Below are positions 26,738-36,261 of a stretch of DNA of 64,000 bases, one piece after another. The DNA comes from Plazaster borealis (Eukaryota; Echinodermata; Asteroidea; Forcipulatida; Labidiasteridae), in contig JAJGQC010000713.1 in NCBI GenBank assembly GCA_021014325.1, forward strand, positions 1-64,000, read 5' to 3'. The stretch's first letter is position 1. Each line of letters starts with the position of its first letter. The position numbers and the translations under genes were made by a program. A model generated the notes under the pieces. That model did no database searches. It saw nothing but the letters and a program-made list of their open reading frames with translations, and was not told the DNA's origin.

Positions 26738-26920
26738 GGGCAAAATTTCATGGCTCTGCTTACTGCCAAATTCAGCGCTTATGAACACCATTCTCCGCTT
26801 ACTGTGCAAGCACCAAATTGAATGCGCTAGCTTTGAAGCACACAAGTAAGAAAAATCCCTGCTAATAAGCTGTGAAATATGCTTGATGTAAGCACAGAGC
26901 AGAGCCATGAAATTGGGCCC
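26738..26920. mobile_element. fold-back cassette 2, right arm
   Basis: The ends GGGCAAAATTTCATGGCTCT and GAGCCATGAAATTGGGCCC are inverted repeats. It shares CATTCTCCGCTTACTGTGCA with cassettes 1 and 3, so the three are relatives within 1.4 kb. Confidence 0.82.
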
Positions 26921-26965
26921 ATTTTCACAAGATTTTTCATGTGAAGCAAAGTTCCCTTCATATTA

Positions 26966-27334
26966 GGCTTGGGGGACTAGTGACATTTACTACTCGTCTA
27001 GTCGCAACTCAAATAGTCGCAACTACGACACTTGTCACGACTACTTTTTAATTCTCAAGGTGCATTGTGGCAATGTGTAACGCAAGCGCAATATAGTAAA
27101 ATTCAAGCTCGAAAGGAAAGGATTGTTTCACTGATGTCTGATTGTGTTTGAAGTAATTTATGTTGACGTGAAAGTCGTAAGCGACACAACTGGTTCACCA
27201 AACAGGTAGTCGCGACTATTTTTGTAGTGGTCGTGGCGGCATCAATAACCGAGTAGTTGAAAAATGGTAGTCGCAACTCAACTAATGATTTAATAGTTGC
27301 TACTATGACACTAGTCGCACTAGTCGCCCAGGTC
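26966..27334. mobile_element. GACTAG-type fold-back element, right arm
   Basis: It begins GGCTTGGGGGACTAGTG and ends GCACTAGTCGCCCAGGTC. Subterminal GTCGCAACT/AGTTGCGAC words make long imperfect inverted repeats, and the interior is unique sequence (AAGGTGCATTGTGGCAATG). No coding frame. Confidence 0.8.
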
Positions 27335-27557
27335 TACTATATCATGGAATTGCACGGGCCAAGTAAAGCCCGGTTCATAGCTCCTGCGAATGCGAAACAA
27401 ATTTTACGTCACAGGGCTGTTTTTGCAGCGAATTTCGCAGGAGTTGAGCACAAGTCAACTGAAGCAAATTATTCGTTGCGAATTTGTGTCTTTATAATTC
27501 GTATCAGGTTTGCATTCGCAGGAACACAAGTAAGTAAAGCAAACTAAACCCAGCGTA

Positions 27558-27807
27558 GGGCCCAGTTTGGTTCTGCTTATCCGCAAAATTTGCGCCCGAC
27601 GCGATCACCTTTCTCCGCTTACTGTGCAAGCGCCAAATATCTGCACTAGCTTTAAAGCTATAAGAATGCAAATTAGCGTTGAGGATATGCACACGCTCAA
27701 GCAAACTTTCCCTGCTAAGCTGTAAAATATGCTTAACGCAAGCGCAAAATTCCCTGCTTCCATAAGCGCCGATTCTTTCCTTATAGTAAGCAGAGCCATG
27801 TAATTTC
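27558..27807. mobile_element. fold-back cassette 3, right arm
   Basis: It starts GGGCCCAGTTTGGTTCTGC and ends GCAGAGCCATGTAATTTC. The central part has CTGCTAAGCTGTAAAATATG as in cassettes 1 and 2. It abuts the 19-bp repeat array. Confidence 0.78.
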
Positions 27808-27814
27808 AATACGC

Positions 27815-28205
27815 TTCTTCAGAATCATTTCGCTTATTCTGAATAATTTTGCTGATTCGTAACCATTTCGCTTATTCGTTACGGTTTCGATCATTCGTAA
27901 CCATTATGCTTGTTGATGTAGATTTGTAAAGTTAATTACACTAAACATTATATCATTCAATGATTCACCACAAACACAAGACACATGAATGATAGTACAC
28001 TTTCGATTTTTCATTCATAAAATGTGAATGAATCAATTCGCTTACTCAGAATCACTTTGCTGATTTGGAATCAGTTCGCTTACTCTGAATTATATCGCTT
28101 ATTCGAATTAATTTGATTATTCTGAATCATTTTGCTCATTTGTATTGTAACCATTTCGCTTTAGTAACGTTATCGCTCATTCGTAACCATTACGCTTGTT
28201 TAGAT
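27815..28205 (-). repeat. 19-bp degenerate tandem repeats, right copy
   Basis: Two blocks, 27,815-27,910 (about six units) and 28,025-28,205 (about nine units), read on the minus strand as GAATAAGCRAAATGATTCN with substitutions at the R and the TGATTC positions. The roughly 115-bp spacer holds an ATTCATAAAATGTGAAT inverted repeat. Confidence 0.85.
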
Positions 28206-30216
28206 GATTTTCCCATCCAGGAACTGGCAAACTCCCACAAGGGGATATAAACGCCAAGCTGGCAACAGCCAATCTCTCTTGTTGATAAAGATTGTGAAGT
28301 TTCTTAATTACACTTAACAATACATCATCACTGATTCACCACAAGACAGTGTATGCCGTGTAAACTTCCAAATCTCGGGAGGTATTCGTCCGTGCACGGT
28401 CCACTTTTACTCATACGGAGTATTATGATGCCTAGATCGAAGCCAAATAATTAAGTAAAGAAACAAGTGTTTATGTTCCACATAGGTTTGTCTACATTAT
28501 CAGACAGGTCTTTTAAAATCCAAAAAACGCTACATATAAAGTGACCCCATTTGAAATTGAATTCCGGTTCAAAATATAAGTTGAACATTTCGTTAGTATT
28601 AATTCGCACAAAAAATCTGGTATCGAATGACCCACTCTAAAATTAATCCGCGTATTAAAAGAACTGCACTGAATACACACACAACTCGCTATGTTAGTTT
28701 TGAACGATGGGCGGCTGCTTGTTCCATTGAATTACACAAAAGGTTCAAAGTCTGTTCACGCAACTTGATTTGGCGTTGTAATTCTTTGTTAGTCTCTAAA
28801 ACAGCCGAGAAATTTAACATCCAAAATGTTAGGTATGGTTCTACTGAAGTCATCAAATGTCATGTGACGTCAACTTAAAGGCACTGAACACGTTTGAAAA
28901 TTGTCAAAGACCAGTGTTCTCACTTGGTGTATCCCAACTTGTATTTGTTGAGGTCAAATAAATAATAATAATAATAATAATAATAACTAGACATTAGGTG
29001 TTTGTGAACAAACACAAAGCTGTTCCGTGTTCTTTTGCTTCGATTAAGTGCTTCAAAGCTTTAAAGTTGGTGTGATATCAAGATAGAAGACTCTTGACCT
29101 TTGACAGCTAGGCCCTTTTAACTTAAGTGTGCCTAAAAACCTAAACCTAAACCTAAACCTAAACCTGGTCTTCATTCTGATACTGAATTGAAAGGGTGTG
29201 TAGTTCTTGAGATATGGTCCCACTTCCGGTTGACCCAGAAGTAAAGGTCAACATGGGGTCACGGTTACCAAAGGCTAATCTCCAATGCCAAAGGATTATA
29301 TAACTGGAAAAAGTTTGAAAATCGGTTGTGTAGTTCTTGAGATATGGTGCCACTTTTGGTTGACTCAGAAGTAAAGGTCAACATGGGGTCACGGTTACCA
29401 AAGGCTAATCTCCAATGCCAAAGGATTATCTAACGGAAAAAAAGTTTGAAAAAAGGTTGTGTAGTTCTTGAGATATGGTCCCACTTCCGGTTGACCTAGA
29501 AGTAAAGGTCAACAGGGGTCACGGTTACCCAAGGCTAATCTCCAATGCCCAAGGAGTCTATAACTGAAAAAAGTTTGAAAATCGGTTGTGAAGTTCTTGA
29601 GATACTGTCTCACTTCCGGTTGACCCGGAAGTAAAGGTCAAAAGTCTATAACTGAAAATGTTTGAAAATCGGTTGTGTAGTTCTTGAGATATGGTCCCAC
29701 TTCCGGTTGACCCGGAAGTAAAAGTCAACATGGGGTCACGGTTACCTTGTGTGTGCATGACTTAACTTCGGAGGAAAGTACCCTGCACACAAATTGAATA
29801 GTTAACAAGCAATCACTTGGCCACACAGGGCGATTCAAAAGCAGGTTGCTTAGGGGCTCTTTCGAGGCCAATGGTAAAGCGTGGGAATCGCAAAAATTTG
29901 GATAATATTATGAACTATATTGACACATGGATTACATGGATTTGTCGTTAAATTGCATAATTTTTGGAAGAGATACTCTTGAATAAATGTAGAATCCTAT
30001 ACTAAGTGAACAAACTGTGCAGACTATTCCCTCTCATCACAGTTTAACTAAAAATGTTGTGATGATGATTGTGCCCATGTAATTGTACATGCGTAACCTA
30101 CTCCTGCCGATAGGGGGTCATTTCAACTAATGAGTCATTTCAACTCAATATGGCAAGATTTGTGTGTATATTAAGCTATAACTTCCCCTCATTTCAACAA
30201 GGAATTTCACAAGTTA
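28124..30216 (-). repeat. 2.1-kb direct repeat, right arm copy B
   Basis: Second clean copy of 24,269-26,352. The few differences include an A-run of 7 instead of 4 near 29,437 and an inserted TC near 28,684. It contains the minisatellite at 29,194-29,745 and the TTTAGG run at 29,131-29,167. Confidence 0.93.
29194..29745 (-). repeat. minisatellite of about 130 bp, right copy B
   Basis: Monomer starts are at about 29,196, 29,327, 29,459, 29,587 and 29,675, giving spacings of 131, 132, 128 and 88 bp. Each has the ACTTCCGG/CCGGAAGT dyad or a decayed version. It is preceded by CCTAAA units. Confidence 0.9.
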
Positions 30217-30231
30217 ACTGAAGCAAATTAG

Positions 30232-30433
30232 GGAATGAAGTTTCTTAATTACACTTAACAATACATCATCACTGATTCACCACAAGACAGTGTATGCCGT
30301 GTAAACTTCCAAATCTCGGGAGGTATTCGTCCGCGCACGGTCCACTTTTACTCATACGGAGTATTATGATGCCTAGATCGAAGCCAAATAATTAAGTAAA
30401 GAAACAAGTGTTTATGTTCCACATAGGTTTGTC
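30232..30433 (-). repeat. D segment, outermost right copy
   Basis: Third right-arm copy of the segment of about 205 bp (AAGTTTCTTAATTACACTTA to ACATAGGTTTGTCT). It lies outside the second 2.1-kb repeat, so the arm has the order D-B-C-D-B-D. Confidence 0.88.
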
Positions 30434-31310
30434 TTCAGTGATAAGTTTCAGAAAGAAAATGCTGGCACTTTGTGGTGATTGACAACACACATAAAGCGAA
30501 AAACTGCAAAAATAGCGCTAGCGGCGCTATGCTGAGCGAGGACAAAACAATGATCGCTTTATTTTCCGGGAAAATAAAATTCTTAGGAGCCAAAAATTGG
30601 AAAAAGAATATGTGGTACTGTTCGTTTTAATTTAGGTACAAATTGCTTATTGTTAAAAAAAATGTAAAATGTATGCCTCAAGATATTGAAATCGTCGAGA
30701 TTCCCGGAGGATTCGGACTGTGATCACTGGCTTGGTAATTAACACGGTAAACCGCGGTGCCATCGAACCATCAACACATTTGGCGGGATTTAAGACCTTA
30801 TATAGTTACTGTATATTTTGAATAGACTCGTTGAAAGTCTGCCGTTGATGCAGTCTCATGCCAACAGTACAAAAACTACGACAGCATCGGGCGCAAACGG
30901 CCTCAGGACTTAGTACGAGTTTACACTGTTCTTCATTACTTTGTACACAAGATACGAAACGCGCTATAAATGATGTCATGATGACGTGACATATAAAATT
31001 ACTTCATTGTGCACAACTTCAATACCCAGAGAGTCAACATCTGAAGAAAATTTGAAAATTGGACGTTTAATTTAGGGAGATATGGTGGTAACAAGGTTGC
31101 CTAATTAAATATTCACGTCATTATAACTCAGCTAATTGATTAAGAAATTAAACAGTATAACATTTTGTGATTAAGTTATGTAATAAGCTTCGATTCAATA
31201 TAGGACTTAAGTCTGTCATTTCTACTGTTTCTAAGATTACGAATAAACAAAAATCGTTTGTTAAACCTATGGCGTTTTGACAGATACAAAAAAAACGTTT
31301 GTAAAACGTT
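30434..31310. other. arm sequence without recognised feature
   Basis: AT-rich single-copy sequence within the arm, mirrored at 16,791-17,660. It includes a GCGCTAGCGGCGCTATGC stretch near 30,515 and an AACGTTTGTAAAACGTTTT stretch near 31,293. I see no coding region, tandem array or terminal repeat. Confidence 0.5.
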
Positions 31311-31365
31311 TTGAAAATCTCGACGAAATCAATACCTGTTCCGACTGTAGGTCAGAACAGCTAGT

Positions 31366-31678
31366 AACATATGCATAAAATAATAAGCCTGTGAAAGTTT
31401 GGGCTCAATTGGTCATCGAAGTTGCAAGAAAATGATGAAAGAAAAAACACCCTTGTTGTACAAATTCGTGTGCTTTCAGATAGGAATAAAAACTTCTTGC
31501 AAGAAGTTTTTATTATTTTAGTGAGAAATTACCTCTTTCTCAAAAACTATGTTACTTCAGAGGGAGTCGTTTCTCCCAATGTTTTATACTATCAACAGCT
31601 CTCTGTTGCTCGTTACCAAGTCAGTTTTTATGCTAATATATATTTTGAGTAATTACCAAACGTGTACGATGCCTTTAA
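31366..31678 (-). mobile_element. TTAA-type miniature element, truncated
   Basis: The right end reads ATTACCAAACGTGTACGATG then CCTTTAA, matching the termini at 52,484-52,837. Body sequence (CCTGTGAAAGTTTGGGCTCA, TCTCAAAAACTATGTTACTT) is shared with 54,289-54,621. The other terminus is missing near 31,366. Confidence 0.75.
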
Positions 31679-31759
31679 GCACAAAATGTAGCTAAGTATA
31701 ACAAAATAATGCTTACCATAATTACCAACAAAAATACCTTGTCCCTTGTACTTTCTTCG

Positions 31760-31833
31760 ACTGGTATCCTGCTCAGGTTGCTTAACAGAAAATTGTTGTT
31801 TTTCTGCTTATGCAGCTCTGAAATTGGGCCCAG
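31760..31833 (+). mobile_element. fragment of a GGGCCC fold-back element
   Basis: GCTTAACAGAAAATTG..CAGCTCTGAAATTGGGCCC is the right half of this fold-back family. No left half is seen next to it. Confidence 0.55.
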
Positions 31834-32014
31834 ACCACAGGCCTCTGTGAGTACATTTAACCTGTATTACATGTACCTTACAAACAAAAAAGTTCAGCAG
31901 TCCAATGTTTTTTTTCAATCACATTCATCAAAGATTTACTTATCCATATTTTAATTCAAACCTCTTCCTAAAAAAATTGTTCCAGTATTATATTAGCTAT
32001 GAATTCAAGACCTG

Positions 32015-32763
32015 ATATCGTCAGCAATTTCACGAAGGGCCAAAAACCTTAAAAATCGATAAAAAACTAATTTTGATTTTTTGGGTGGATTTGACTAAGG
32101 TGATCGGGATCTAACTATTTACGAAGTTATAGGTCTCAAAATTGTCTTGTTTCTTAATTACGCTAAGTTGATAAATGACAAAAACCTCAAGAACCTGGAA
32201 TTATGTTTTCACGAAGAGCCAAAAACCTTTTTGTAAATTTGTTGTATACCTTACCACGTTGATTGTACAGATGGCACAGTGCCAATCATGAGCGCGCCGG
32301 CTTTTGCGTTTTCCTAAGCGCCAAAAACTTAAAAGGACAAAAATAAGCACCACCTGATATTGTGTTTTCACGAAGTGCAGAAAAGTGTATTGCTCTACCG
32401 CGTGGAATTATCCTTGGCACGGTGCCAAAAGTGGGTGCTCCGGCTTTTGCGTTTTACGAACAGCCAAAAAGTTTATACACGACGCGCTGCATGCAGACCA
32501 TGTTTTGTAACGTTTTCACGAAGAGAACATTTTGTTAATGAAATAATTACTCAGTAATTAAACACGTTAGGGACAAAATTGAAACAGATTTGTATGGTTT
32601 AGGATCTCTTCTTCCTGACATGTAAAAAATTCCAAGATTAAATTTCGAATAGTCTACCAACTAGTAGTTTCAAAATTACCTAAACTTAAAACGCGGTTTT
32701 CTCGAAACAGACATATTTGGCCGCAGGGGACTTTTTGGCCCTTCGTGAAATTGCTGACGATAT
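32015..32763. mobile_element. TIR element with perfect 32-bp termini
   Basis: The outer 32 bases at each end are exact inverted repeats (ATATCGTCAGCAATTTCACG then AAGGGCCAAAAA). Inside, TTTTCACGAAG/GCCAAAAA words recur at 32,040, 32,208, 32,314, 32,368, 32,453 and 32,513, so the interior looks like decayed multimers of the terminus. No coding frame. Related sequence lies inside the hAT-like element at 55,640-56,090 and as an end fragment near 63,523. Confidence 0.85.
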
Positions 32764-33226
32764 GTACACCACATTACAATGGTTTGAGTGCAGATGGGCT
32801 GCTGTTTGACTTAACATATTGGGTGAGGTTTTTTTTATCAACTTCCAATTCAAATGAGAATAATAACTAATAATAATAGTATAAACTAGTTTTTATATAG
32901 CAGTTTATCCACGAGCATCACAAAGCCCTTATCATTAAATATAAATTGTCCTTTATGATAGACAATATTGTGTTTGTTTTCATTTATTCATTTTATCAAC
33001 CAATTATATCCTGGTCAATTTACTCCGTCTGAAACCAGATTTAAAGAAAGGAAAAAAGCCCCCAAAACCTAGATATGCAAATCAAGTCTTCAGTTCTGCA
33101 AGGAAGCTTTTCATTTTCAATAACTTCCAAATACTGTATTCTTTGTCTGTAAATCAGAAGAGTATTGTTACTGCAATATTAGTTTCCCATAAACAAAAAA
33201 ATGCAAACGCTAATGTCAAATAAATG
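32764..33226. other. arm sequence without recognised feature
   Basis: AT-rich sequence mirrored at about 15,140-15,605. It contains ATTAGTTATTATTCT runs and no coding frame or terminal repeats. Confidence 0.5.
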
Positions 33227-33233
33227 AATTAAT

Positions 33234-34490
33234 CAGGCCTCAACCTTAAGCTTCAGAGGGTCAAGGCCACTTGGCCTTGAAGGCTCCAAAAAAGAGGGGC
33301 ACCAAGGCCAACTGAAAGGGCACCAAGGCCATTTTCAAACTTTTATTTGTTAATGACATGTATACTCCAACACGCTCACTTGACAAAAAATCGTTGCCCC
33401 AGAACACAGAATTCTTGGAAAAAATCATACAGAAAAAATATTAAGAAAGTTAATTCCCTGCGTGCTCATCTGAAAATATCAATCCCGGATCACCATCGCC
33501 CCATCTCCCACCCAACCCCAATGCTCAATAAAATATGTTGTTCCGGAAAATTCAACCAGACCTTGAAGTTGAATATAAAATTCTTGAAAAACAATATTCT
33601 TAAAAATAAATATGATTATGAAAATTGAAAACGAATCCCTAACGCCTAATAATTGGCCTATGTAAACGTGCATGCCGACGAGGTTTATGCCTTCCGAAGT
33701 TCGCTTAACAATCTCACCAAAAACGCGTCTAAACGTTTGCACTTTGCTGCTGCTCCAGCCAATTCGACCTCGTGCTTTTTCTTTCGTCTGTTATGGATTG
33801 CATGATGATGGATCAATATTGAATTGATAGATTATGATAAAGATTTCCGAATTTTTGCACCGTTAACTGCTCCGATTTTGACATTTCCACGCGTGTACAC
33901 AAACGTTTGTTTGACGACGAAAAGAAAGTTGCAACGCAGGCAGGTCGCTGGTTCACAAACATTTATCCAATACATTTATCCAAAAGAACAAGCCTTGGAT
34001 ACCAGCGAAATAGCGAGAAAAAAACATAGACTGAATCCCGCTCCCGGCCCCATCCCCTACACATACAGATCTCAATAGACAGAATCAATGCGAAAATGTG
34101 TAATTCAGTGTAGGGACCTGTAGCCAGTCTATACATTAGAGTAGTCTGGTGCCGTGCTTTTAGTAGTAATCAACTCAACAACGTTTCATATGGTTGCCAT
34201 GCCACATTCTCCACACTGCAAGTACTTCGGTATTTTGCGCGATGGCAAACAGCCTTATGAAAACTAGTGTGCTGGAGCGTACGTTACGTACGTCCAGAAA
34301 CAATTTGACCTTAAATGGGTCACAACGTTAACATTATTTTTAATAACACTTTCAAATACATAATATAATGGAGTGGAAAGGGCACGACGGCCAAGTGGCG
34401 TAAGGTACGTGTTTTTAAAGGGGCATCACGGCAATTCGCCGGGGCATCGTGGCAATGGCCGCTGGTGGCCGCTGTTAAGGTTGAGGCCTG
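33234..34490. mobile_element. hAT-like non-autonomous element, right arm copy
   Basis: The terminal inverted repeats are CAGGCCTCAACCTTAA and TTAAGGTTGAGGCCTG. AATTAAT flanks it directly on both sides (33,227-33,233 and 34,491-34,497), giving a 7- or 8-bp target duplication as expected for hAT. Length is 1,257 bp. Subterminal GGCCAC/GTGGCC words are frequent. No transposase frame is present. Confidence 0.82.
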
Positions 34491-34497
34491 AATTAAT

Positions 34498-34914
34498 GCA
34501 ACAATCAAAACTGTGTGGGCTGATAAATAAGTACATTTGGTGCAGGGCTCGACTATACACTGGACCGCAGGTCCGAGGCCAGTGATTTTTCCATCGGGCC
34601 AGTGAACTCGGACCGATCTGTCAGTCTTGTGTTTTTCAATTCAATAGCAACACCTCACTGTGTAATATCTTTAACAAAAACAAATCAAGTGATGATTGTA
34701 ATGTTACTTTTCATATGCCTACATTCGTTTCCAAACACCTACAGTTTGTATTACAAACTCTAAATTTCGAGTTTTTCTTTAATTTTGTATCAGAGTAAAT
34801 GTGCTGGGTCTTTTTTCATATTTATTTTTAATATTCTAAGCAAAGTGTTGCCCTGTGATGCTGCGGTGACCATAGTGTTGTAAACTGAAATAAATAATTT
34901 ATTTTTCTGCAAAC
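34498..34914. other. arm sequence with GGGCCAGTGA-type repeat fragment
   Basis: GCAGGGCTCGACTATACACT and TTTTTCCATCGGGCCAGTGA look like an old dispersed repeat with complementary GGTCCGAGGCCAGTG words. The rest is AT-rich and anonymous. Confidence 0.4.
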
Positions 34915-35003
34915 AGAAAGGCACACAGAAGCTTCATCTACGCCGATGACATCGTCATAATGGCACAATCCAGAGAATTTAGTGACGTGAAGACACCCTG
35001 ATG
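34915..35003 (+). pseudogene. LINE reverse transcriptase relic, catalytic motif
   Basis: The frame starting at 34,918 reads KAHRSFIYADDIVIMAQSRE and onward to a stop at 34,999-35,001. YADD (34,939-34,950) is the catalytic core of reverse transcriptases, and its surroundings fit a non-LTR retrotransposon of the Jockey/CR1 broad group. The protein is broken immediately downstream by a stop and by insertion of a TTAA-type element at 35,010. Upstream palm and finger regions are not recognisable. This is a dead fragment. Confidence 0.85.
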
Positions 35004-35009
35004 TCCTCA

Positions 35010-35353
35010 TTAAAGGTATTGTACACGCTTTGGAAACAGCTCAAAATCAGTGTCCACATTTTGTGTGATTCAACATATGCATGAACAAACAAACCTGTGA
35101 AAGTTTGAGCTCAATTGGTCATCGAGATCACGAGAAAATAGTGAAAAGAGACCTTATGTGTTTTCTGTTTTTTCAAAATATCGCGCGTGATAAAAACTAT
35201 TGTTTTACTCATTTCTCAGAAATGATATCATTTTAGGCAGAAATATTTTAAGGAACCCTTTCAACCATTACTTACTTTAAATCATGTAAGTTATGTGTGA
35301 ATCTGTGAACATTTGTGTTTTTCGATCTTACCTATAGTGTACAGGGCCTTTAA
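35010..35353. mobile_element. TTAA-type miniature element inside the LINE relic
   Basis: It begins TTAAAGGTATTGTACACGC and ends GTGTACAGGGCCTTTAA. The element of about 344 bp contains AGTTTGAGCTCAATTGGTCA and lacks coding capacity. It separates the YADD block from the downstream thumb-region block, dating the insertion after the LINE. Confidence 0.88.
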
Positions 35354-35640
35354 GAGGCCTCACCACTTACTACCACATCAACCAACTCCGCCGAACCCTG
35401 CCAAGACCCAAGTCACTGCCTTCCACCTGCGGTACAGGGATGCGGGTAGACATCTCACCATCAGATGGGATGGTGTACTGAACCACTGCGATAATCCAGT
35501 CTACCTCGGTGTGACCCTTGACCGCACACTGACATACAAGGTTCACATAATGAACACCAAGGCCAAAGTAAACACCAGGAATGCCTTCATCAGGAAAGTC
35601 ACCCATTCCAAAAGGGTAGTAGCAGACCCAGGCTGCTTAT
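35354..35640 (+). pseudogene. LINE reverse transcriptase relic, post-catalytic region
   Basis: One open frame continues NPAKTQVTAFHLRYRDAG and later PVYLGVTLDRTLTYKVH, then KVNTRNAFIRKVTHSKR and ADPG. PVYLGVTLDRTLTYK is a hallmark of the region after the catalytic domain in Jockey/CR1-type elements. A neighbouring frame around 35,367 reads YYHINQLR, the expected segment just before NPAKTQV, so one base is lost or gained near 35,390. The frame (35,313-35,888) then drifts into AT-rich non-LINE sequence after ADPGC. Family-level assignment is uncertain. Confidence 0.87.
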
Positions 35641-36216
35641 TTGTAATCTGCTTACTTGTTTTTCTAATGTATCTTTCACTCATTGTATATTTTACTGTTC
35701 ACTTAATGCACTTAGAGGCTTTTGCATTAGGTGCTTTTCAAATGTCTTTATTATTATTATTATTATTTTCTACCATCCGCACCACTTTCATTATTATTAT
35801 TATTCATTGTATAATTGTCTTTGTGTTCTATATTTCCTCTTTTGTTGCTTATGTGTTTGTTTGTTTTTGGTTCTGCGCCTCGGAATAGGGTCTTGTACAC
35901 TAGATCTAGATAGATGGCGCATTATAAATGCATTATTATTAGGTGTTCGGCTCATCAGCCGAAACCTATTGTTATTGTTAAGTTTTGGGGGGTTTTCTGC
36001 CTCTTCTTCTTCTCCCTGAACCTTCTCTTGCAGATTTCGCTGTTACCAGTCGGGCAGAACGGTCAAGGCAGCCATTCCAGCAGCAGCTCATCTCTGTTTG
36101 ACCACCCACCAGTAAGCCCCGCCTGCAATCAAGGAGAGTTTCATCACTTCGACCCTACGACTTGAGAGCGCAATCCAAAGGTAGTAATCCAATGGTAGTA
36201 AAAACACTGGAAGTTC
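35641..36216. other. 3' tail-like and pyrimidine-rich arm sequence
   Basis: ATT microsatellites at 35,750-35,766 and 35,790-35,802 are followed by TGGCGCATTATAAATGC with ATTATTATT, which resembles the 3' tail of a retroelement. A hairpin follows (GTTCGGCTCATCAGCCGAAAC, 35,943-35,963), then a pyrimidine-rich CTCTTCTTCTTCTCC tract near 36,000. No coding region. Confidence 0.5.
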
Positions 36217-36252
36217 CGAACTTAATTGCGAAAAGGGACTTGGACACATGCA
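36217..36252 (+). repeat. 36-bp direct repeat, inner copy flanking satellite
   Basis: This segment starts CGAACTTAATTGCG and ends ACACATGCA, 9 bases before the satellite. It matches 47,862-47,897 in 35 of 36 positions and in the same orientation, so the right array lies between two copies of one sequence. Confidence 0.93.
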
Positions 36253-36261
36253 CGTGGCAAA

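Larger units (their letters stand above)
24269..36261. repeat. right arm of giant palindrome
   Basis: Mirror of 12,150-24,104. This copy looks cleaner: its two internal 2.1-kb repeats are almost identical to each other, whereas the corresponding pair in the left arm differs by many indels. It is continuous with the satellite at 36,262 and then with the unique flank beyond 47,838, so it is the better reference copy for annotating the arm contents. Confidence 0.95.

Noticed and set aside
35313..35888. 191-codon frame as an intact gene
   Set aside because: Only its first part matches a reverse transcriptase; the start lies inside an inserted element and the end is microsatellite.
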